A stretch of 64,000 bases of DNA, taken from NCBI GenBank assembly GCA_902702965.1, contig CACRXP010000019.1, positions 175,133-239,132 on the forward strand, in the 5' to 3' direction. How positions within the stretch are numbered: the stretch's first letter is position 1; the number at the start of each line of letters is the position of its first letter. Position numbers and translations under genes: made by a program. A model generated the notes under the pieces. It was not told where the DNA came from. It saw only the letters and a program-made list of their open reading frames with translations, and did no database searches. Source of the stretch: Spirometra erinaceieuropaei. Taxonomy: Eukaryota > Platyhelminthes > Cestoda > Diphyllobothriidea > Diphyllobothriidae. Below are positions 31,670-43,509 of this stretch, piece by piece.

Positions 31670-33600
31670 TATTCAAATGCTGCTTTACAAGCGCAAAATA
31701 CCAACTTACTGCTTCAGTAATCCCCGAAGAATTTGGGGGACAGTGGTGTATCTCCTCTCAATATATTAATACTAATAAGATATCGAAAGCGGAAAGAGAT
31801 GGAGCAAGTTTGAGTGATCTTTCTGGCGCCTTGACTATCACCTCAAAATGTGCATGCACCGTGGGTCTGTCTTTCATATCCATCCAATTTAGCAAGGAAA
31901 TTCATAGTCAAAAAACTGTTAGCTTCTGGGGAATTCGATGGTATAAGAGGATAGGTGGGTGTCTGTGGTGAGTGAGAACTATCAGCCGCCTCTGAATGAA
32001 TGAACGTACCTCTGAGTGGTTACATGTCCCAATAGTATGTGCAGCACAGGATCAACTTACGGCTTGGCGAAAAACGTTGCAGCGTTATCAGCCCGAGGAC
32101 TTAAGTGCTTATTGCACGTCTACACTACAAAGTGGTCCAAAGCGTAGTCTTTTTATGCGTGGTTGTACATTAGGTGGGTAGCTTTATTTTCTCACTGCCC
32201 CGTCCGACATATGGTATCTAAATAACTGTCCTGGAAATACCTCAGAATTTATTAGGGGTGGTGTTTGGATTAAGGTGAAAGGACGTGTCACGGTGTATGC
32301 ACTTGTACCTCAGAGAGACAGGAAACACTCTTTTTGCCCTAGGGCATTGATGATCAATTACAAAGGCAGTTAATTAGGGCTTATAAGTAAAGTGATACTC
32401 AACTTACAGAGGTAGGAAACATTTATAGAAAAAGCGCGCATTATTAATTATGAAGTTCGTTTCTGGGTCATATATTCATTATGCCGCTCCGTAAGTACTT
32501 CCTTGAGATTATTTCGCTGCTTGTGGACTTATATTAAAATATAGTTGAAAAAAATATGCGCACGACGACAATTAGTTAGAGCTTGATTAGTACAGTGGGA
32601 CGCATCTAACACAGACAGGGAACTTTATTCCGAAATGCAACGAGCAAAACACAAACAATTTCAGCAACATATCAGTATTTATGTGAAAGTTTGGCCGTGC
32701 ATTTATGATTAAAGAACAGTCTAAAATAGAGCAAAAACAGTGAGAACGGCCTCAATCTACACAGAAACACATGTTTTTAAGTGTGCGGTCGAAATATATT
32801 AGTATTGCTCAGGAACTTGGAAGGAACGGCCAAAAGTGCAAAATGTTTTTTCATGTTCTTAATGCGCAAAATATCAAAAACCCAGATATCCGTTAACGGG
32901 GTGCTGTATTAAGCATGTCTTAGAAGAATAACGTATGATAAAAGGTTTTCTTATTATTGGAAAGCATATTTAATGTTAGCTTTCTTTGGGGACAGTCAAG
33001 GTTTACGAAAATGATGTTTAACATTTGAATGAAGTTTCCTATGTAACTCAGTCGACTTTCTTGGTATAATAGATCACTCGAACACTTACTAATTCGGTAC
33101 GGAACTTGAAAAAATATATCTGTATAAAGTTTTCGACAGCCAGGTAACTCAGGATCTGTTTTCAATCACGCTTGTGAGTTTTTTTCAAATGTATTAGTCC
33201 CCGCTTTGCCTGACACTATGTCATCTTGTAAAAACCTTTGTACCACCGACGTCCCAACTGACGAAATCAAGTAAATTCCCGTTGCATTTGTTGAATCCAA
33301 ACTCATTGAACTCCAACGAGTCAAGAATACCACGAATCCCCAGAAAAATGTTTTGGAATCTTAAGTGGGAATATAGGTTGTTGAAAAACCTCCATATATG
33401 AAATCACACTAGGTCCTAAACAATATTTAGATATAAACTTGTGTGAGACGCCATTAATGAACATTCTTTTATTTGTACTTTCATATTTACTACTTTTTCG
33501 GTATTTGAAGGCATTCTTTACACCAAAAGCGAATTTGGCTAAATAACCGCCATTTACGAAGGTTCCGATGTATTGCGCTTTTTAGAAAAATTGGCATTTC
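31670..33600. other. unassigned non-coding DNA
   Basis: Nothing recognised. No open frame above 81 codons. Confidence 0.5.
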
Positions 33601-33608
33601 TAAACTAC

Positions 33609-34530
33609 ACAACACTGACTTTAATATTTCCGTTATGTTTTTCGTTCTTTAACCCTTGTATCTAATTATCGTAGACGTTTGTTTCATGACGTGATATCGT
33701 TTTGCAAAAAATTGACAATCATTCGTAAATTTAGACACTTTTCATGACTTAGATCACGCACGTAGGTCATAAGGCATTTCATCTGAAGGTATTCAGTTGA
33801 TGTGTCCCGATTTCAGTTTTGATGCCGAATAGACACCGCCTACCCCATAAACACGCGCTCGTACGTTGAAATGAGTAGGTTACAGACCCTGGTGGCGTCG
33901 GATACGCAGATGGCATGCATTATCGATGCCTCTGGTACTTTCTGCTGTTACTCTAAACGTTCTGCGGCCCACGTTAGTTTATTCGCATTTGCGCCAACGA
34001 ATTTGAGGGCTATGGGTTGAATCGTCGGTGACCCGATAGCGCAAATGCCGTCCTTCTATACGTCAATTCGATCGTCGTAGCCGATGTCGCCTCAACAGCG
34101 AGGTGTAAACAGGCACGGTGACTTCCGGGTGGCTAAGTTTATAGTGAATGCAGGCGTGCGATATATCTGCCGCATCCCCTCCTCCCATACCTGAACCCCG
34201 GCATCAATCAGCATCAAGAAGGCCGGAAACGGGGAGGGCTCGGGTGGGCGGCTTTGCCGAGCTCGCATCTTGACGCTCCACCCCACACCCTCTACTCCAC
34301 AAAGCAATTGACCAGGATTTTAACCAACAACAAAACAACGGGTCAGAAAGACGAACAGGATGACAGGGCAGCCATGCTCACGACCTGCGTACCCAGCGGG
34401 AGCGCAAACGCATCTACCGGCATGGAACCAGATGCCGGAAAACTGCCAGCGCATGCGGGGCTGCGAGGAGCATGGTTTGCTGATCATGACTTAGCAGTCT
34501 CTTACAGACCTTTAGACCCCGTATTTCTAT
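33609..34530 (+). repeat. dispersed repeat R1, copy B
   Basis: Same orientation and order as 21272-22200, as listed there, and ending at the same point (TGGTTTGCTGATCATG followed by an AG-CCTTTAG-CCCC segment). Unlike copy A it has no extra tandem tail in front. It carries only short, unconserved open frames (for example 34254-34541), so it is unlikely to be coding. Confidence 0.7.
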
Positions 34531-34539
34531 ACAGTGGAT

Positions 34540-35085
34540 AAAAAACGCACCTTCATTGGCTAAACTGATAAGAATTATTACCAAGCACAGCTCTACTACG
34601 ATCAGAGGACGCATGAAGCATTAATCACGCCGGTGTAGGGTACAGAACCTTTCCGTCGTTCATGTAGGATAATTTGTACTTTATTTTTCATATGCAACAG
34701 TTCGGAAAGTGTGCATGCATAGTTAGTGCATCATCGCAAACTCCAATTCACCTGAAAATATCTTATAGTTTGCACTACTTTATTCGCAAATGCATCTGTG
34801 TACGTGAGGTTTATGGTCAGTAGCCTTGATAACCCCAGTAAAATGCGGTCACAGTTTCATTTAATGAATAGAATACTCAGACAATTGCAACACATCCGCA
34901 GTTATTTCGCACGTACTAATGGAGTGCAGTAGAATTTCAACACCGGAATTACATAGTACAGTTGACTGTTGATAGTCCCTTTGTGAAAGCTGATGTTTAT
35001 TACAGATGCTGCAATCCAAGTCCCCTTTAAACATGAAAATAACAGTAACACCAACGTTACCTTTTTTGGAAATTTTTTGATGGTT
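34540..35085. other. unassigned non-coding DNA
   Basis: Nothing recognised between R1 and the next PLE copy. Confidence 0.45.
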
Positions 35086-35089
35086 GTCT

Positions 35090-35485
35090 AACCTGTTAGG
35101 TCAAAGGAGGGGTCTTTGGCCGGCCAAGACTCCCGTGTTGACAGGACGTGAACTGTTAGAGGCCTGGGTGTCCGGCACCAATTCTATCAACAGGCACGTT
35201 GACATGCCCCCTGCTATCACGCGCTCCGTTCCCGCGGCCAAGGGGCGAGACCCAATTTCCAGCCAAGGGTGCACGCAGTCACGCCACCATGAGACGGCGT
35301 GGGACGCAACTTATCGCGAATACCACCCTTTGCACTCATATCTCTCCCCCCCCCCTTCATGGCGTGACTACAAAAACCGCTCATTTGACGTTGCCTGCTC
35401 ACAGTCTCTTACGATGGCCTCCTGTACGAGACCGAAAGCTCAGACTAATAAACCCACTGTCCCAGAGATCGGGTCTTCATCTTCT
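35090..35485 (+). mobile_element. PLE-alpha 4: short copy, C-terminal segment plus hammerhead
   Basis: Plus-strand frame 35084-35563 begins with TGRELLEAWVSGTNSINRHVDMPP, the conserved PLE C-terminus. A 3' UTR and a hammerhead of the AGCT variant follow, then the tail CCCAGAGATCGGGTCTTCATCTTCT ending near 35485 (given here only as a landmark). The 5' end lies around 35090. I see no convincing target duplication, so the ends may be eroded. It is strongly 5'-truncated like the 20.3-kb copy. Confidence 0.75.
35403..35445 (+). ncRNA. hammerhead ribozyme, AGCT variant (PLE-alpha 4)
   Basis: CTTACGA (35408-35414; G5 changed to T), extra T, stem II GGCCTC/GAGACC with one mismatch, GAAAG (35434-35438) and CTC (35439-35441). 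Stem I AGTCT with AGACT is five perfect pairs. Stem III reads AGCT in place of ACGT: the two-base pairing and the self-complementarity are both kept by paired changes. The G5 change is likely inactivating. Confidence 0.65.
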
Positions 35486-35489
35486 TTAC

Positions 35490-36480
35490 AAGGTTTGACT
35501 TGTTCACGTGGTCACGCAGATCACGTCCAAAAAACTCCACGGGCTCATGTAAATGCATCGTAGCCATTGGACAAGATTAATTTCAATCGGTCTCTCTGGG
35601 AAAGCCAGCTACTTTAAAGCAAACAACCTTGCCGTTGTGCACATATCGCTACACCAGGCTGATATCTTTATTCTACGGAGATATCGAATTTGGCGCTTCG
35701 AATTTATCTGCGGTGAAAATGTGCTGAATATCTGCGTGAAAATATCTGGAAGCAAAACAGAGCAAATATGCCTAATGCTGCAGTAAATGAAGTCCGTCAC
35801 ATTTCGGACCCCTCTTTTATAATACGGTGATGGCGTCATATTTATAATATTTAAAAGGCTACTCCCTCGCTTGTGCTTTCTGATTTTTGACGGAATCCAA
35901 CCACCTTATTACTGATGCGCCAGACAACGTCAAAAATATGCCGTCAAAAGGACAAGCAAGAAATTGGTTACCTGTTCTTGACTCTTCTGCCTGTTCCGCA
36001 TTTCTAAACGCGTTTCTTACTGCTTCGCCATTGGCGGGTGTGACAGCCGGTCTATGAAGTTCCATGTTCAATCCGCCCGTTATAGGAAACACCAATGCAG
36101 GCGAGCCTAGTCAGAGGACGAGTCGCCAAAATAAACATTTACGTGTATGAATGATTGCCAGTTGTATATTCTGAAAGTGCTGCCTTTGATTCCATTATTT
36201 ATGGTCCCTCATAAGCAGACCCCTATGGCATTTTGTCATATGCTTTCGTGAAAAGAAGGAACACCGCGTCTGCAGAATAACTCCGACGTATGCATTTCCC
36301 GCATTTATTCTGCCGGTGTGAAAAATTAGTTTTACCAGAATGGCCGTGAGCCGCAGGTTTACTGATCCCGCTGGATCAAGCGTAATATCAATCAAAATAT
36401 GTGCCAGTATTAACCAATAATGATAAGTTATTAACCTTGAGTTACGAGGTGGTTAAACAGAGGAGACGACAGACGTAGGC
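35490..36480. other. unassigned non-coding DNA
   Basis: No feature recognised. Open frames are about 80 codons or shorter. Confidence 0.45.
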
Positions 36481-36644
36481 CTTCAGTTTCCCGAGGCAAT
36501 AGACTTCTTGTTAAAATCCTGGCACCATCCGATTCGTCCACAGAACAGACTGCGCCATGGGTGCGTTAGATCTGAATTAGAAGCACTTTACCATCGGTTA
36601 GCGTTAGGCAGTTGCGGGGGTCCGCACAAGGCCATAATTACCGT

Positions 36645-36689
36645 GACCGGCTGATGATGGGTTTGACTGAGAATCCGAAACGTCAGGTC
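36645..36689 (+). ncRNA. hammerhead ribozyme (PLE-alpha 5)
   Basis: CTGATGA (36651-36657), extra T, stem II GGGTTT/GAATCC (six pairs with two G-U), GAAAC (36677-36681) and GTC (36682-36684). Stem I can form from GACC (36645-36648) and GGTC (36686-36689) beyond a small internal loop. Core boxes are intact. The stem II changes keep pairing through G-U wobble. Confidence 0.75.
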
Positions 36690-36719
36690 AATTAAATTTT
36701 CGTTCTAGAGATAACATCT

Positions 36720-36791
36720 ACAGAATGCTATTACCGACAAAGACAAAGGAAACCGGAATGGCAGTTTCTGGCTTATTAGCCGTCGTCAGCC
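36720..36791 (-). mobile_element. SINE 3' fragment inside the PLE tail
   Basis: The sequence ATTACCGACAAAGACAAAGG...TTTCTGGCTTATTAGCCGTCGTCAG is the body/3' end of the tRNA-derived SINE (compare 46820-46880), minus orientation and lacking the tRNA-like head. Its position splits the hammerhead tail, so the SINE arrived after the PLE. Confidence 0.7.
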
Positions 36792-37324
36792 CTCTTCATC
36801 TTCATAACTATCGTCTTATATAGGAAGACAGTGAAGTGGCACGTATTGAAGTAGGCCTCCGCAACGAGGCAGCCACTGTGCTTAACATCAGCATCAGTTC
36901 CCTCACAGGCCCGTTTAGTCGACTGATGCATTGGGAAGGCATAGATGTCGAGGTGCGCATGGGTGTTTATGCCCTACATCCAGTCAGCGCAATTTTCATT
37001 ATAATCAAACCTTAGGAGCTCGATTCTATCAGGAATCACTAGAAAGCCTGGTTTTAGGGGCTGCCGAATGGTGGGATAGCTTAGTCTCTCTCTCTCCTAT
37101 TGTCTCCTTCCTAGCGCGACTGCTGTGGCACTCCCGTGCATGTGAGATCCCAGTCGCCCTCATAAATGAATGACACATGTTGCGGTGATCAGGACAAATG
37201 TGGTACGCGCAAACGGGCCCTTGGGATTTGGCAGCCAATTCTGGCCACAACAGAACCTCTTCCTCTAGATTCGAAATGTGGATCAGAAAGGTCTATATTG
37301 CCTGCTTAAGGTCCAAGAGGTTAG

Positions 37325-37925
37325 CCTAAATCAAAGGCAGTATTGCAATTCGTTTACCGGTGTCCATACCGCTCTGCCAGATGCAGGACTTGATTTGAGT
37401 AGTCTCATTTCAATGCCTTAGAAATGCATCTATGAGGCCACAACTTTTTAACTCCCAACACCACAGTCTCGGCAAAAGAACGCTCTACAGTTCGCCTGTT
37501 TTTGACCCCGGACATATACTTTATCTTTGCCTGTCACTGTTCTCGGAACTAACTCAGACAAATTAGGTAGTGACCTTAATCCTTTTACACAGCAACTATC
37601 CCCTCTTTCAAATTGAAAATGATATGTGAATAAATGGATGTGCATATTAATATGTTTAATAGGTAAATACCACTCATGTGATTTCCTGCAGCAGACAGGC
37701 TCCGTACTGGCGTACGCACATCTGCATATAAATAAATGCGTCATCTGCAGCGACAGAGAAGATAGCAGGTGTCCTGGCGCACTCTGTCGGTGAAAAATCT
37801 GCGCTGTATGTGTGCGCCGCGTTTGGAGTGCTGGTTATAGATGGTAGTCAGACAGTGTACAACTGTCCGAATAAAGGTGAATAAGTGCACAATTCTTTTG
37901 CATCGACCCTGCCAGTACACATCGT
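37325..37925. repeat. dispersed repeat R2, copy A
   Basis: Aligns with 45787-46390 along its length: AAAGGCAGTATTGCAATTCGTTTAC, CATACCGCTCTGC, GGACATATACTTT, CAGCAACTAT-CCCTC, GGATGTGCATATTAATAT, CATGTGATTTCCTG, GCAGACAGGCTCCG, ATCTGCATATAAATAAATGC, GCACTCTGTC and AATAAGT-C-CAATTCTTT. It is followed by a TATATATA tract and a SINE. I recognise no protein domain. The open frames within it are not conserved between copies. Confidence 0.7.
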
Positions 37926-37962
37926 AATATATATGCAGTTTCATCGTAGCTAGAAGGCAAAC

Positions 37963-38112
37963 GAAAAGACATTATCAACAAAGACCAGGAAGACTGAAAT
38001 TGGGTTTTCAGGTTTATTGGTCGTCGCGGGGCGGCCATATGTAGTCTTGAGATGTGCAGAACGTGGGCCAAGGCCCCGCGACCTGTTGGTTAGAGGTGAA
38101 ACTGAAATAGTG
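37963..38112 (-). mobile_element. SINE, diverged copy
   Basis: ACATTATCAACAAAGACCAGGAAG, TTTATTGGTCGTCGCGGGGCGGCCAT and CCCGCGACCTGTTGGTTAGAGGTG match the SINE at 47468-47632 and, more distantly, those at 2232 and 46803. The tRNA-like part lies at 38070-38112 and is shortened. The copy sits ~40 bases from a TATATATA tract. Confidence 0.6.
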
Positions 38113-38214
38113 TCGGGATGACGTTTGCAACAATCGGACTGTCGGGACATCACCAACGCAAATCTACGTATCTTGTATTCGTCACTTCTATCATACGCTC
38201 CGTACAACAAGCTT

Positions 38215-41200
38215 TCTTGATTCGTTCACAAAAACCTAGAATGTTTCTATAATATCGATCAATAACACAATACATGCGTAGTTTTCAAGGAAAAGCTTTT
38301 ATTAATTAATAATTTACGCCGAAGTGTTTTCGCTGTCCACTGACATAATTCGGGCTGAGTCATGTCAATTTTAAAATAACAGGTTAAGGAATATTTTCAG
38401 GAGAATATTGGCTGGAATTGAATCCAGCGTTTTCAATAAATTTGCGTCTTTTTTATTTGTCACTTGGGGATCACATACAAGCCAAAGAGCTGGAGCCCAA
38501 CTTTTCGACAATTGCAGATCTTTTAAAAGTGAAGGAAACTCAGCCAAAGGAATAATGTGATTTGAAATAAGCGTAACTGGATCTTAATCCTTACCGTATA
38601 CCACCATGACTCATTGTAGGGGGGGTATTCTTTATCTACAGCCGACGTTTTGAAGTGTTATATCCGGTACTTTTAATGTTAGCTGTTCGGTGGGTTAATT
38701 GCCCAGATTCCAGGACTAACAATCCGGCGACGGAGGACAACAATCAAGTTGCAATAGGAGTTTTCTTGAGGAAAGAGGGCGCGCTGCCCAAAAGTGAATG
38801 CATAATTGTAACAATGATAGGGTTGCTGGAGCAAACCTCGTAGATAAATCCAGAAATGCATTTTGTGAACCTTATTTAAGGCGTTAAAGCGCCAGCAACT
38901 GAAGTAATTTCGAACAAAAACTATGCGAGGAAGTTTGGCGTTGTCGTTTGTACCGCAGAGACATGTTTTTGAATCCACGCAGGAAGAGGCATGAAGACAC
39001 GTACTAATTTCGTTGCCGTTTTTTATGATGCGGCCATGAAAGATTTACTATACAATACTCTATACAACCCCGGCCTGACTTGCAATGTTGATAGTTGACG
39101 AGTATGCGCTAGTGCATTGGATTAACACCGATATTCGAGTCCAAAGTTCTACTTATGGAAACTGTGTTGCCAAAATAAAGTCCTAATTTTCCTTGTCATT
39201 GAATCTAACTACTGTTCTTAATTTTCTTATGTTTTTCATCATAGAAATGCTCGACTGTCCCTATAAAGCTTCCTTTTTTGCAAAGGAACTTACCCAGCCC
39301 TTTCCACAAACGAAGTTTTGGGTGATCTACCTTCTATTCACGGAGGTAGAATAACCATTCAACGTTCAAATGAAATCCCAGACCAAAGGCTGCCGTCCGA
39401 CCTCTCCCGTCCCTTGCATCTTTTGTTTCTATAGCTAATAATGGTTGCTTCAAAAATGCTGATGAAATAAACCCACATGAATATAATAGATGATGTACTG
39501 CTGCTCTGCTCCAGACTGCAACGCAAACTCGTCAGAATTCCACGTGTTTGATTGTCGTCGAGAATTTTGGATTTCACAGATAATGCTGTTGTTTCTGGGT
39601 CTGTCGAGGATGTTTTCTAGACCCCCTTGGAAATTCATGCTTGCCTTGCTATGGCTAATTGGGACTGATGACAGATGTCAGTAAATCATGCTACGCAATC
39701 ATTTCCCCTACCATTAAGACTGTTTATTAAACTCTGCAATCAAAGGGCACTGCAATCTCCTGATGCTTATCCACTGCACTGCTTGATAGGAGAAAAGAGA
39801 GACTGAAGGTTAAATGGTACTTTGGAGGAATTCCTTTAATTTGTGCAAAATAACGGTAAAGATGTATTGCAAATCTTCGGCAGGCCGTCTGATTGAAGAA
39901 AAGCAACCGTAAAAATTAAATTTCGCAATGTACGATTAGTCGATTTAAAGAACAAATCTAGGCGTTTCGATCAAGTTAAGTATATTTTAATTTGCAGTAT
40001 AAGACATCTTTTTTGCTAAAGCGAAGATTAGGCGGCAAGACACCTATGTTGAACGAGCTGAGAAGTCGTCGAAAGGATGACTTTGGCCCGACAAAATGCT
40101 TTAGCGATATCAGAAGCCCTTAATTCGATGTTTCGGGAGTTCTAACTAAGAAAATGGAGACCTACTGATGGCTATCGGCTTGCTTTACCCAATCAAAGGC
40201 TTGGATAATTGATTTTCGAAATCCGCGATTATGTGATTGAGCGTTTTCGCGGTCAATAATTCGCCATTGAGCCTCTGTTGGTCTCGATCGCGAACACTAC
40301 TTGTTGTTTTAACTGATGTCAACGGGCCACAGTACATGCCATGTTCGTCCCGCTGTTTATTTGAACAAAATGGCAGAGCTGTGAACGTAAAAACGCCCAA
40401 TAATTAACTGTACGACTTCGAAAGCCCTCCTTACTCACAACTTGTTTTGGAAATGTATGACTAACCAAGGCGAGAAATTCGGAAATGACCATAAAATCCC
40501 CTTTATCGCATATGATGAAAATGTCAGCTAGGAGAGACTCTAGATAAAATCTTATATCTCAAAAGAAAAACTACGCCCAGTAATCTGTATGCAAAAGATA
40601 TTTCCGCTGTAATTATATTTGTCAATGTGGCGGTTACAGGAGACGGCCGATTACCGTGGCTGTATCATTCACGGATGACTTTGGTTATTTGGCCCTCATG
40701 GTTTGCGTTTGGGTGTGCCACCTCTGTCAAGCTTTCTAATAGACATTGGTAACGGACGCAGACGGACTAGATCAAGGGTTCAAAGCAACAAATGCATGGT
40801 CACACGTCGCACCTCGCGTCTGTTATCTCTAGTTCTGAGAATAGTTATCGTGGGCTTAAATGAATGCGATTTTGTTTGTTTGGAAACCCGAGGGCTATAC
40901 AAATGGGCAATTACTATAGTGCGAAGACGCCTGTTGTGTAACCTGCATGCCCAATTTCAAAAATAAACATTTCAGACGCTAAAAGCCCACCTGTAAAAAA
41001 AAACAGCAAAACGCAGTTAACAGTTCAAAACTATGTTGGAAAGACATTGTATGTTCCTCAAGGAAGGATGAGCTGTCAAATGAATTCAATGTGAAATAAC
41101 TGAGAAATATGCAATTATTTGCTGAGAAGTATTTCTATTCTTTTTTAGCGCCTGCTGCTGGCGACCATGTTGGTTCTTGAAGAAGGTAGGTGCTTAAGAA

Positions 41201-43500
41201 ACCATCTTAAATCAAAGGTATTGAGCGTACAAAACATTTGACTTACTATTCTATCATGCTTCGGAATTGCAAAATTTGTCTGCACGTCTTTCCACTGTTT
41301 GCTAGCAGCAGAAGCATGTGAACATTACATTCCGGCAAAAGTTTATCGAATGCTTGCCCTTGTTGTCTATGGTAAATACGTCAATTTAAAATCGATCAAA
41401 TTATGTAATGTTAATCTATTTGTACACACTTTCTCTTATTAGACTAGCTACTGTGAAGGTACAACATACCTCAGTTCACAAACAATACAGTTCCCCGATG
41501 TTGAACAAACTTAGTTGTGGTTGAAAGCGCATTCTATTCTCTGAATTTATGCCTATGAACACTCCTCATAAATCACTTTCAGTAATATGGAAATGCATGA
41601 ACTAATATGCGCAATAACGTCGGCAATATCACGCAACGGTGAAATAACTTCCCAAAGCAAAAATAATCTTTGGATTGGTTGGCGCGCATTCGCCTAGGAA
41701 TAGATAACGGATTTGCGGCAATAGGAAGTCTAACGAATAACAAGGAAAATGAGTATGATTTATGCGTACAAATTAAGCAGTCATTAATTGCGGAGATCGG
41801 TTACTGACCGTAATTTTGGACTTTACCAACGCAAATGGCGCCAAGAAGTATTTTAAGTGCGGCATTGTATTGAAAGAAGAAATAGAATAACTGTTGTCTA
41901 GTTCAGCTTCGATAAGGCCTTTTTATTCGACTTCGAGAGCCGTCTCTGAATATCTACTTGTTAAGCGCCGATCTGTAGCATCGGGTATGGTCAGCTTGAT
42001 TCATGCTTTTTATCAAATATCAGAGGTTACCGAACTCTCTTGCCATTTCGGCGGGCACTTATGAGCCATTTTTGGCTTTTAAGCTGCTCTCTTTAACTAG
42101 TTTTATGGCCGGTGTATGTGGTTGGTGTTCTCCAACCCTAATATTGTAGATATCCGATATGCTTATGACTGAGTTCTGCCAAGCCAGTTCTTTTGCCTTC
42201 TGCCGGTCAAAGTGTTTGTTCTTTGTGTAATTTTCATCCTGCCTTGTCCGGCTGTCCTCAACGATCGGTATTAGTGGATCAGTTTGATTTGGCGCATTCT
42301 CCTTTTGGCAACAAAAACCGCATATACAAGATTCATTTTCTGGTTATGTCTGGAGGCGTCGATTCAAGTTTTGAACTGGCAGTCTCTTCTCTGACTGTTA
42401 TAGCATAATACCCACGAACACACCCAGGCTACCTTAGCCATCTTTCCTGAATTAACGGACATATTTTTGTGATACTTTCGCATCGAGTGTGGACTCTCTT
42501 TTGAGACCCCATCTGTGAAATTTATTCGGAGGATCTTTCGCGCTCGTGACAGTGAAAAGCCGCTTATTCGCTTATTCAGTGCGCACAACCTACCTTGCCC
42601 GGATTGATGCATATTCGCATCTATTCGTATATTCAGTAGCTCCAAAGGCGGTAGCGCGTGGATGGCAGACAAAAACGTCTCCTAGACATAGCGTCACGGC
42701 TGAACAAAGTTACCAAAGCAGCTAATTTGTTCGCCAGTGCTACAAACCACAGAAGACTGCTTACTACGAAACACGAGCTGCAGGTTAAAGCTCGCGCAGT
42801 TTTACTATAAAAATAAAAGGAACACACACGAGGTTGCTTGAAGTGTCGGAAAAAGCAGTAAGGAAAGGGTATATGCCCGGCGTAGGGTTGCAATCTCGAA
42901 CTGCATGCTATAATAACGCAGGCGTTGTTCGGTAGTTATTTGTCGGAATCCAGTCAGACAATTGGACGGCTGCAACTTATGTTAAATTTCATTTTTTTAA
43001 CTAAACCGCCGCGAGGAAGCAGTGCCTTCACTAAGGTAAAACGAATGAACCAATGTGCATGGTGACGTCCTAATAGGCGCACAATGGCATATTAACGTTC
43101 CGAAGCAAAATAATCTTCGGATCGGTTGGGAGAATGTGAGGTTTAAAACACTTGTGATCAATTCGTTTGTGACTCAGAAAGTGGGCCCTGTCTTTAAATC
43201 ATCCCGTCAATGTGAATGCATCGGTCTCTGATTCTGGGTGTGGGGGAGTTCACTGTTGTCCAGATGGAGAAATAATATTTGAAAAAAGTGTTCCTTTTCA
43301 ATCTACCAGCGTATTCCGTATTTGTATTAATTTTGATATTTGAAGACATACCATTTCGAAGAAAAATCTAAAAGATTGTGTTTACAGATTTTTGACGATG
43401 GTGCCCTTGATCACTTTTAGACATATGGCAATATATAAAACAGAAAAAAACTAAATATGTTTATAAACAAACAGGACCAATTAGACAATTGTTTTACATC
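38215..43500. other. unassigned non-coding DNA
   Basis: More than 5 kb with no recognised gene. Segments around 41655-41690 and 43098-43130 share CAAAGCAAAAATAATCTTTGGATTGG / GAAGCAAAATAATCTTCGGATCGG (18 or more bases with few changes), so a weak direct repeat may be present upstream of the gamma PLE. Confidence 0.45.
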
Positions 43501-43509
43501 TATTAGATA

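Larger units (their letters stand above)
36560..36810 (+). mobile_element. PLE-alpha 5: 3'-end remnant with hammerhead, broken by a SINE piece
   Basis: Only the 3' UTR end, the hammerhead and the tail are recognisable; the left limit is uncertain. The tail reads ACATCT (36714-36719), is interrupted by 36720-36791, and resumes as TCTTCATCTTC (36793-36803), reconstituting the family's CATCTTCATCTTC end. Confidence 0.6.
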
